From positions 1 through 52,188 of the forward strand of contig JANPLX010000105.1 in assembly GCA_031422495.1 (NCBI GenBank): a DNA stretch of 52,188 bases. The letters run 5' to 3'. Origin of the DNA: Aalborgiella sp031422495. Lineage in GTDB: Bacteria; Pseudomonadota; Gammaproteobacteria; Burkholderiales; Burkholderiaceae_C. A program made the position numbers and the translations under genes. The notes beneath the pieces were generated by a model, which worked only from the letters and a program-made list of their open reading frames with translations, did no database searches and was not told the DNA's origin. Below are positions 9,110 to 16,174 of this stretch, in pieces; position 1 is the stretch's first letter; every line of letters starts with the position of its first letter.

Positions 9110-10507
9110 CTACGAAGCAGAATAAAGCGCTATTGGTAATTGAAGTTTAAAGACACTACCCCGTCCCGGTGTCGATTTCATCACGACATTCGCCCCTTCG
9201 ATGCGTGCAGCGAGCTGCTTGACGATAGCCAAGCCGAGACCCAAGTTTTCATTTTTGATGTCGGAGTGATTTACTTTAAAAAACTCGGTAAAAATCTGAT
9301 CTTTCATAGCATCATCAATACCAATTCCTGTATCCCAAACTTCAAAGCTCACATGCGTTTTTGTTTTTCTAACGCCAATAAGTACACCTCCTGTTGATGT
9401 GTAACGGATGGCATTTGTGACGAAGTTATTCAAAATACGTATCAAGTACATAGGTTCGATGGTGACAAAGCCCTTCAGCAGTTTACATCGTAAATCTAAA
9501 CTCTTTACAGTCGCTATGGGTTGAAAATGCAATGCCAGATTTTGAAATATTTCTTCAATGTTGACTTTTGTTCGTTCTAAATGCATGTCAGCTCGGTGCA
9601 TTTTCTGAAAATCAAACAAGCCGTTGAACATGTCATTGATGGCGTTGCAGGATTTAGAAATCTTGGGCAGCAATACTTCTGCCTGCTCTGGGTCGTGCTC
9701 CAGCATATCTGTATAAATCTGCATGGCATAAACGGGCTGACGCAAGTCGTGCGCTGCAGCGGAGTAGAACTGTTGAATCACCGAGTTGGCCCCAATGAGG
9801 GCTTGCTGCTCCAAGCGCAACTGTTGTTGGCTATACCCCAACGAGTCAATGAGCTGAAGTTTTGAATATTCAAAATCCAGCCGTTGTTGAAGCATCAGAT
9901 GGAAACGATTGCCAACCATCCAAAGTAAATACCAGGTTATAACAAGATAAAACGTAAAGGCTAAAAATTGTGCAATTGCTTGTTCAGTGTTCTGGTTCAA
10001 TGCCAAACGCAGTATCGCAAAAATGAATGGCAGCCCGATGAGGATAGCTGAAGCCCCATGCATTAACTGACGATTCACACAGGTGCGAGTGAGGACTAAA
10101 AACATCAGGGCGTTCAGTATAACAACACAAATGACCCGAGGAACATCGGGAAGCCACAGCTGAGATAAAAAACTCGATAGTCCCCAAACCACACATTGAA
10201 CATACCACACCGTTTTGTATCGCTGAGCGATACGTGTCATTTGATCGGTCATGACGCTTGGCTGGGCAATCAACAAGGTGGAATAGGCACCAAGCAAATG
10301 CATAATCCAGAAGTACACACCGAATATAAGAAGTGTCCAAACTACAACCAGGGCGGCTGGTGCGTGCAGAATAAGTACAGACGCCAAACTAAATACAAAT
10401 AGTGTTGCGACGACTGCAGTTCTGGGCTCTAGTAACACGCGATTCGATTCCAGCTCATACCATTGATCTTTAGTCGGCAGTTTGGTTTGTATACCGTCTT
10501 TTATCAT
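9110..10507 (-). CDS. Orphan membrane sensor histidine kinase (paralogue 2)
   Basis: This is a second receiver-less histidine kinase of about 465 residues. Hydrophobic segments fill residues 25-205. The phosphorylation site is in AAAHDLRQPVYAMQIY, with His at about residue 253. The ATPase part has FVTNAIRYTSTGG (N box), VWDTGIGID (G1), FTEFFKVN (F) and LGLGLAIVKQL (G2). The frame is open back to 10627, but the ATG at 10507 matches the start of paralogue 1 and avoids a hydrophilic N-terminal extension. No strong ribosome site was seen for either choice. It lies between the purL fragment and the fimbrial operon, on the same strand as the latter; the 148-bp gap to the pilin gene contains no clear terminator. 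The partner regulator is unknown. Confidence 0.87.
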   Translation of the reverse strand: MIKDGIQTKLPTKDQWYELESNRVLLEPRTAVVATLFVFSLASVLILHAPAALVVVWTLLIFGVYFWIMHLLGAYSTLLIAQPSVMTDQMTRIAQRYKTVWYVQCVVWGLSSFLSQLWLPDVPRVICVVILNALMFLVLTRTCVNRQLMHGASAILIGLPFIFAILRLALNQNTEQAIAQFLAFTFYLVITWYLLWMVGNRFHLMLQQRLDFEYSKLQLIDSLGYSQQQLRLEQQALIGANSVIQQFYSAAAHDLRQPVYAMQIYTDMLEHDPEQAEVLLPKISKSCNAINDMFNGLFDFQKMHRADMHLERTKVNIEEIFQNLALHFQPIATVKSLDLRCKLLKGFVTIEPMYLIRILNNFVTNAIRYTSTGGVLIGVRKTKTHVSFEVWDTGIGIDDAMKDQIFTEFFKVNHSDIKNENLGLGLAIVKQLAARIEGANVVMKSTPGRGSVFKLQLPIALYSAS

Positions 10508-10655
10508 GTAAATCGTGTAGCTTAATGAAGGCGGTTTTTGTAAAAAATGGATTTTTCTTTCCTGCAAATCCTGAAAAATCATTATAAATGATGGGTTTAT
10601 CGATATGTTCAATTCCGATAGGGTCAACGGCCTTTAACTTCAATATTGGCGGCAA

Positions 10656-11177
10656 TCAGGGGCTGTACGTCAGCGTGATGGTCAACGAGTCAGAAAAACT
10701 GCCTGCCTTCAGCGTGCTTTGCCCGGCTGGAATTTTGCCGTAGACCGTGTGTGACTGATTGCTATCGGCACTAGGAATGTTGCCGCCCACGAGCGAGCCA
10801 CTGATGCCATCACCCCAAATACTGGTGTAGCTGGCCTCGGTATAGATGTTGAAAACCATGTTGGCACCACCATTGACGCTGTTGGTCAGATAGCGCGGGT
10901 TGGTGCTACTGCCCGATGTGCTCGGCCCTAGTGCAATAGAGTAGCTGCCACTGGTAACGATCCCCGTGCACACCACAGAGACTGCGGCACTGCTGGTGAC
11001 GTTTGCCGAGGTTACTTTGCCCGCAAATGTCAGTGGCTGGTAGGATCCAAACGCCATTCCGCTGGAACTCACCACACATGACCCGGCCATCACCGAACTG
11101 GCAACAGCCCAGAGACCCACACCAAGTGCCAGTGTGTTGAAGTGGCTGACCGCGCGCACGCGGCAAGGTATTTTCAT
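10656..11177 (-). CDS. Spore coat U (SCPU) domain pilin-like protein, distal gene of the operon
   Basis: This 173-residue secreted protein belongs to the spore coat U domain family, which acts as the subunit of a class of chaperone-usher fibres. The signal peptide runs to about residue 32 (LGVGLWAVASSVMAGS). The mature part shows the family pattern: a Cys near the start (GSCVVSSSGMAFGSY), SVVCTG as second Cys, YTEASYTSIWGDG, a YGKIPAGQ turn and a C-terminal DSLTITLTYSP strand. The start at 11177 overlaps the usher stop codon as ATGA, so translation is probably coupled. An upstream open frame to 11276 is disregarded for that reason. As the last gene after the usher it may be the tip or a minor subunit; that is inference. 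Confidence 0.88.
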   Translation of the reverse strand: MKIPCRVRAVSHFNTLALGVGLWAVASSVMAGSCVVSSSGMAFGSYQPLTFAGKVTSANVTSSAAVSVVCTGIVTSGSYSIALGPSTSGSSTNPRYLTNSVNGGANMVFNIYTEASYTSIWGDGISGSLVGGNIPSADSNQSHTVYGKIPAGQSTLKAGSFSDSLTITLTYSP

Positions 11178-14131
11178 GGTTTTCCTTCTTCGCAGGCCAG
11201 TGGCCCGATTTTTCCTGGCGTGCCGTCCAGGCTGGCAGGTACGTCCAGATTGAGTGTGCAACCACCTTTTGGCCATTTGATCTCGATCCGTTGGTGCTTC
11301 TTAGCCAAATCAGTCAACCAGACCTCGCCCCGACGGCCTGTGATGAACTCGGGACCCACAGGCAGCAGGCGCACTTTAGCACCCATAGGCACAGGTGAGC
11401 CATCTCGCTGGTTGAGTACCAGCAAGGCCTGGCGGGTGCGCCGCATGGCAAAGTTCACCACCACGCCACTGCGGGCGAAGGGCGTGACCTCCTGTGATGT
11501 GTTGGCGACCTCCACATCCAGCGGCAAGTCCACTGGGTCAATCTCGAGCTGGTTCTTCTGCCACGGCAGCAGCCCGGGCACAAAGGCGAGGCCGCGCGCA
11601 TCGGTTTCGGCCACCACCTGATGGCTGAGCTTGACGGGAATGCCCTGAATGCCGTCGACTTTGACAACTGCCACGCTGCCTTGCCCGACGGACCTGGAGG
11701 CGAAGGCCATACCGTCCAGCCAGCCGACCGTGCCACGGCCGCCCACACGGGTCGATACCTGGCCGTTTGCGCTGGTCACTGCGTCTAAAGCCACTTCTGT
11801 GGCGTTGGCCTTGTACTGCAAAGAGGCCTGCGCGCGCTGGCTCTCAGACGTTGCAGCCTGAACCCGCCAGCTCAGACCTGCGCCCGCAGGCGCAGTGGCT
11901 GCTGCCGAAATAGTACCGTTTATTTTGCCATCCGACCCGCGATCCATTTGGCCGGCCATATTGATGCCACTGTCAAGCGAGACATTGAGCGACAAGCCGG
12001 CGCGCCAGCCCTTGTCGCCGTCCAGGCGTTTATTGATGGAGGCATTGATGGTGGCCCCCTGCCAGATAGACGTGCTCATGGACATACCAAGCCATTGCAG
12101 GCGGTCTCCATCCCAGCGCGTTTGACGCAGGTAGCTCGCCGCACCATTGACGGACCCCCACAACATGCCACCTACGCTGGCCAGCCAGCGTTCGCGAGAT
12201 CGCTGTGACACTATCAAGGGATCGCTGGCTTCGCCAAAAGGTGTGAAGCCCCGACTAGCGTATTCGTACTGCAGGGACGCTCCCCCCTGTTGGGTACTGC
12301 GTTCGATGCCCGCCTGTACAAGCTGACCACTTTGGCCAGGACCCTGGATCGTACTCGACGACGCGGCCAGCGCCATGCGCGCAACGCCCCAAGTGCCCAA
12401 CAGTCCGGACAATTCCACACCTGCCGCGCGGCGTTTTTCCTGCAGCTCTACCCGTGCCTCGCCGGTCAGGCTGCTCGTCAATCCCTGCCGCCATGTCACT
12501 GCGCCAAAGGTATCGCCATAACTGCTGTCAAGCCCGTAACCTGTGCGCAGCTTACCCGCCTCAAAAGAATAGTCGGACAAACCCGGTGCCAGCAAACGGG
12601 GGGAGGTGTAGTAGCTTTGCCGCACAATGGTTTCACGGCCCAGCAAGTCGCGAACCACCAGGCCGATTTCTCCCGCCCCAGTAACGACGGGCACGTTGGC
12701 CAGATCAAACGGACCGGGCTGAATGGATTGGCTGATGCGCCGTGCATTATTCACCAGCACATCGACCGTAGAGGGCAGGGTTGCCTCACCGGCCAATGAT
12801 ATTTGGGGCAGTGTGATGAAGCCTGGCCGCATGCCGAAATCGCGCCCCCAGCGAACACCGCCATAGCGTGCAGGTCGACTCCAGCCACCCCCCACGCCCA
12901 CGTTATCGCCAACAGTCAGTGAGTCCATGCGCTGTGGCAGGTCGTAGCGCCAATAGCTGTCGAGCCGCGTGGCGACACGGCCCGTCCCGTTGCTGTTGTC
13001 GCTGAACAGGGCGGAGGTCACGAAGTTGCCGAAACCGTTGAAGGCGACGGCCTCCAGCACCGCGCCGCTGGTTGTGCTGCCACCGCTGTTGCTCACAGAC
13101 AAGTCATAGTTCAGCATCACACCGGGGTGCGACCGCGTGGGCGCGGTCGACGCGGCTGCCGGTCCATCCAGCGTGGAACTGGTAAAGGCAGAGGCCGGCG
13201 CACTGATCTCCAGGCTCAGACTCTGGCGGTTGATGCGGTAGGTCGCACCCGGCACGGCGTCTAGGGCATATGCGGGGCTGCCATCACTCAAGGCGGTGAC
13301 CTGTGATGGCGGGTTCATGCGGGCTTCGGCCCAGGCTTCGGATGGCAACAGCAAGGGGCCGCCGGGCAACTGCTCGGCCCGGACCACGCTGCTCAGATGT
13401 TGACCATTGATGGAGATGTCAAGCAGCAGCACTTCAGGGCCGGCTTTTGATGCACCTCCAGCTTGTGCCAGGCGGCGGGATGGTTTCAGTTGCACAGGTG
13501 CCTCTGGTAAGGCATGCAGAGCCGGAAACACCAGTAGCGCAGGCAGTCCAACCGGTGCGGCAGTTGGTAACGCCGTTGATGGCGACATGGTGAGGGCGGC
13601 CAGTTGAATCGCTGCAGGAGGCCGCGCAGGCGAAGCGGGCAATGCCCTGGCCTGGACGGGCTTGGATTCGCTGCCCATCGGCTCCAAACGCAGCACCCAG
13701 GAGTCGCCCACACGACGCAGTTTGGGCGATACCTCTTCATTGAGTTGAAACTCCAGGCGCGACTGGTCGGGGGTTGTATTCAGGGCCAGCATGCGGATCG
13801 GCCCAAATCCTTCGGCGGGCATGGCCGGCAGGGGGTGGTCCAGGGTTACATGGGTGTTGTTCCATGCCAAAACAAGCCGATAGGGCGTAGGTTTAGTGGT
13901 GCCCGACCAGTTGAGCTCGGGTTCAAGGTTTGCAGGCATGCGCATGCGCAGCTGGATGGTCGCACCGTCCTGCTGAAGCAGGCTGACGCCCAGCGATGTG
14001 TTCGGGCTGGGCACTGCCCAGGCCAACGGCAAGGTACAAAGCCAGAGCGAGGACATCGCCTTGGCAAGCGGTAGCAACGCCGGGAGGGTGTTGCGGCTAG
14101 GATCGTTGAGATCAAATAAAGGTAGGGTCAT
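11174..14131 (-). CDS. Fimbrial outer-membrane usher with AMIN-like N-terminal domain
   Basis: This is the outer-membrane assembly platform of the chaperone-usher fibre (985 aa). From about residue 230 it follows the usher pattern: an N-terminal domain (LLLDISINGQHLS, LPGGPLLLPSEAW), a long beta-barrel region (SLTVGDNVGVGGGWSRPARYGGVRWGRDFG, LVVRDLLGRE) and C-terminal plug domains (VDGIQGIPVKLSH, ETDARGLAFVPGLLPWQKNQLEID). Unusually, about 100 residues (47-151) precede it that look like an AMIN domain (PYRLVLAWNNTHVTLDHPL ... RLEFQLNEEVSPKLRRVGDSWVLRLEP), followed by a Pro/Ala-rich linker (152-225). A hydrophobic stretch at residues 26-40 may be the signal peptide, with MSSLWLC as an alternative start. 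It is 97 bp downstream of the chaperone gene and overlaps the pilin gene by 4 bp. Confidence 0.92.
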   Translation of the reverse strand: MTLPLFDLNDPSRNTLPALLPLAKAMSSLWLCTLPLAWAVPSPNTSLGVSLLQQDGATIQLRMRMPANLEPELNWSGTTKPTPYRLVLAWNNTHVTLDHPLPAMPAEGFGPIRMLALNTTPDQSRLEFQLNEEVSPKLRRVGDSWVLRLEPMGSESKPVQARALPASPARPPAAIQLAALTMSPSTALPTAAPVGLPALLVFPALHALPEAPVQLKPSRRLAQAGGASKAGPEVLLLDISINGQHLSSVVRAEQLPGGPLLLPSEAWAEARMNPPSQVTALSDGSPAYALDAVPGATYRINRQSLSLEISAPASAFTSSTLDGPAAASTAPTRSHPGVMLNYDLSVSNSGGSTTSGAVLEAVAFNGFGNFVTSALFSDNSNGTGRVATRLDSYWRYDLPQRMDSLTVGDNVGVGGGWSRPARYGGVRWGRDFGMRPGFITLPQISLAGEATLPSTVDVLVNNARRISQSIQPGPFDLANVPVVTGAGEIGLVVRDLLGRETIVRQSYYTSPRLLAPGLSDYSFEAGKLRTGYGLDSSYGDTFGAVTWRQGLTSSLTGEARVELQEKRRAAGVELSGLLGTWGVARMALAASSSTIQGPGQSGQLVQAGIERSTQQGGASLQYEYASRGFTPFGEASDPLIVSQRSRERWLASVGGMLWGSVNGAASYLRQTRWDGDRLQWLGMSMSTSIWQGATINASINKRLDGDKGWRAGLSLNVSLDSGINMAGQMDRGSDGKINGTISAAATAPAGAGLSWRVQAATSESQRAQASLQYKANATEVALDAVTSANGQVSTRVGGRGTVGWLDGMAFASRSVGQGSVAVVKVDGIQGIPVKLSHQVVAETDARGLAFVPGLLPWQKNQLEIDPVDLPLDVEVANTSQEVTPFARSGVVVNFAMRRTRQALLVLNQRDGSPVPMGAKVRLLPVGPEFITGRRGEVWLTDLAKKHQRIEIKWPKGGCTLNLDVPASLDGTPGKIGPLACEEGKP

Positions 14132-14228
14132 AGTTCGTTACAACAATCAACAGTTAAGATCGGCCACCAAAGGCTCAAGCACTCAGCTTTGGCTGGGATG
14201 GGTTGACGAAAGAATAACTATGAGATCT

Positions 14229-15008
14229 TTAAAATCCGCCGGATTCGGCCTGAAGCTTTTCTCCAAGAGCTGTTTGTACGTGCAAACCGCTCAACACGCC
14301 CTTATGACCCGATGACAGTGCCACGCGCCACTCGCGTTCAGCACCCGCCAGCACGTTGATGCCGTCTTTGAGGCGCAATTCCTGCTGCCAGCCGTCTCCG
14401 GCCAGGGTCAGTGTTTGCACTTTGACGCGGCGGTTACCAGCGTTGAGCAGGCGGACACAGGCTTCAGCGGCCAGGCTGGTGCCCGGTTTGGCTGTTGTTG
14501 CAGGTGAAATGACAGATGTCGATGCAGATGCGCAAAGCTTCCAGCGGATCGCATTGCGAACCTTCCCTGCGGGGGCAATCATGATCGGCAGGTTGTGTGT
14601 CAGCCTGAAGCTGATCGCCGCTTGCCCATCTTTGCCTTGGTTTTCTGTGATGTCCTCCAATATGAGCCGGTAGGATCGCTCTATGGGCGAAGGTATAGGC
14701 GCACGCAGTATAAGGCGAAAGACTTGACTGGAGCCGGGCTGTATTTCAACGATGGGGGGAACGACCAGCAAGGCATCGGTGGGCTCAAACCGGTCTGAAC
14801 CTTCAAGCTGTTGCCACAGCATGACGTCGGATTGCAGCGTGATCGGGTGATCCCCGCTGTTGTAGACCGAGACGGAAACCGCCCGGCGTGGAGAATTCAT
14901 TTCAACCACCACCGGGGAGATCGCTACGCCTGCATAAGCAAGCGTAGCGGTGCCAGCGGCAAAGGCCAGCCCCAGGAGGGTCAACAGATGACGCAGGACT
15001 GGCCACAT
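14229..15008 (-). CDS. PapD-like periplasmic fimbrial chaperone
   Basis: This protein (259 aa) is a periplasmic chaperone that caps pilin subunits and delivers them to the usher. A signal peptide covers residues 1-26 (ending TATLAYAG). Two immunoglobulin-like domains follow: domain 1 with ISPVVVEMNSPRRAVSVSVYNSG, the family-typical VVPPIVEIQPGSSQVFRL segment and YRLILEDI; domain 2 with a NLPIMIAP strand and RLLNAGNRRVKV. It begins 5 bp downstream of the first pilin gene, so it is within the operon. About 97 bp separate it from the usher; a short inverted repeat (CCAAAG ... CTTTGG at about 14164-14193) lies there and could be a processing or attenuation hairpin. Confidence 0.93.
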   Translation of the reverse strand: MWPVLRHLLTLLGLAFAAGTATLAYAGVAISPVVVEMNSPRRAVSVSVYNSGDHPITLQSDVMLWQQLEGSDRFEPTDALLVVPPIVEIQPGSSQVFRLILRAPIPSPIERSYRLILEDITENQGKDGQAAISFRLTHNLPIMIAPAGKVRNAIRWKLCASASTSVISPATTAKPGTSLAAEACVRLLNAGNRRVKVQTLTLAGDGWQQELRLKDGINVLAGAEREWRVALSSGHKGVLSGLHVQTALGEKLQAESGGF

Positions 15009-15013
15009 GGTGC

Positions 15014-15535
15014 TTAAGGCGTGTAAGTGATGGTCATGGCGACGGTATCAGCATAGCTGCCCTTTTTCGCCGCTGCCAGCTGCGCACCTGTGATTCGGGC
15101 GTAGATGGTTTCGGTCGTTGTGGCAGCGCCTGTTCCTGTATATGCAATGGAATTCGTTCCGTTGAGCACGGTGCCGCGTCCTGCGTTTGTATAGAGCTCG
15201 TATGCCAGCAAGTCGCTGCCCGAAATCATGTTTCGGGTGGTGCTAACGACATTCAGACCCAAATCTGCGGTGATGGCTGCCGAGGAGCCGTTGGTGCAGG
15301 CGATGGAAATGCTCGAACCAGAGTCTGCATCGTGGTTGGCGAGTGTGACCGTACCCGCACCCGCATTGACATCTAGTGTCAGCGTCCCGAAAGAGATGGC
15401 GCCTGGGCCGATGGCGCAGATCGTGTTTACTGTTGCAGACATAGCCAGGTTGGCTGTGTCTGTGGCTGCCGATGCGCTGGTTGCCATCACGATTGCGCCA
15501 AGTGCTAATGTTAGTTTCGTCATTTTCGTGTTCAT
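15014..15535 (-). CDS. Spore coat U (SCPU) domain pilin-like protein, first gene of the operon
   Basis: This 173-residue protein is likely the major fibre subunit. The start at 15535 (MNTKMTKLTLALGAIVMATSASA) is preferred over the longer frame because CAGGAG precedes it by about 7 bp and it begins a clean signal peptide cut after ASA (about residue 23). The mature part has the family features: a first Cys in NTICAIGPGAISFG, a second in SIACTNGSS, YELYTNAGR, and a terminal DTVAMTITYTP strand. As the promoter-proximal gene behind a long AT-rich region, its expression may set that of the whole operon (pilin, chaperone, usher, second pilin). The GC-rich composition contrasts with the AT-rich upstream DNA, consistent with acquisition from elsewhere. 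Confidence 0.9.
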   Translation of the reverse strand: MNTKMTKLTLALGAIVMATSASAATDTANLAMSATVNTICAIGPGAISFGTLTLDVNAGAGTVTLANHDADSGSSISIACTNGSSAAITADLGLNVVSTTRNMISGSDLLAYELYTNAGRGTVLNGTNSIAYTGTGAATTTETIYARITGAQLAAAKKGSYADTVAMTITYTP

Positions 15536-16010
15536 TTGGAACTCCTGAGTAAAAAAACGAAGCAAAATCGCTTCAAACCACCGAAACTTTTGTCCATCAA
15601 GTGCTGCGTCAGCTGCAGTTTGTGGCCCGATTAACACAGAATTCACTTTCAATATTTGACTATTGAATTTTTTCATTCATATTAATATGTAACTAAAGTT
15701 TAGTATTACATATATATAGATGAAATTTTTTATTTATCTATTTGTGTGTACCCTTTCTATAAAATTACTACTAAATATTTCAATTTTTTATTGATGCAAT
15801 TTTCATTGGTAAAAATAATATTATTAGAACTTTTAAATACAAATTTTCTATTTATTTGCTAGTTAATACTTTCGCATAACAGATTTCTTTCTTTTTTTTA
15901 AATATCAATTAATTTTGTTATTAATTCATTATGCATAGAAACACTTCATTTCATTTGATTGCAATAATTATTTTTAATTTATTTATTTATTTGAGTAAAA
16001 GGGGGATACG
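15536..16010. other. AT-rich intergenic block upstream of the fimbrial operon
   Basis: There is no convincing gene here. From about 15640 to 15995 the sequence is extremely AT-rich, with runs of T, TATATATA and repeated TTTATT words, then switches abruptly to ordinary composition at about 15996. It should contain the fimbrial operon promoter (reading leftward); many TATAAT-like words make a single choice arbitrary. A 90-codon open frame at 15931-16203 spans the composition change and is not supported. The block marks the right edge of the inserted fimbrial segment and is the kind of DNA bound by H-NS/MvaT-type silencers, which is inference. Confidence 0.7.
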
Positions 16011-16062
16011 CCCAAAGACCGCGACCATGATGGCGCTTCGGCCCATGCCGTTAAAATCAGTA

Positions 16063-16089
16063 GTCACCACATTCCGTGGTGGCGTTTTT
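16063..16089 (+). terminator. Hairpin plus T-run in the purL leader
   Basis: An 8-bp stem (16063-16070 with 16076-16083, one G-T pair) with loop ATTCC is followed by GTTTTT. It reads as an intrinsic terminator about 85 bp upstream of the purL start. It could stop transcription arriving from the left or act as a purL leader attenuator; no alternative antiterminator fold was established. Confidence 0.6.
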
Positions 16090-16174
16090 CCTTCACGTAA
16101 CTTCAGCTTCGGCGCCATGAGCGCGACATCACTTCAAATCACAGGCCAGCACCTTGAACTTGCAAACCAGCACC

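Noticed and set aside
8885..9139. 84-codon open frame between the two kinases
   Set aside because: Its sequence is the decayed purL fragment (ADDEMDYLVTAFTGLKRNPSDVE matches PurL); it is a relic, not a gene.
10200..10402. 68-codon and other plus-strand frames inside kinase 2
   Set aside because: They are opposite the kinase membrane segments and have no start signal or recognisable sequence.
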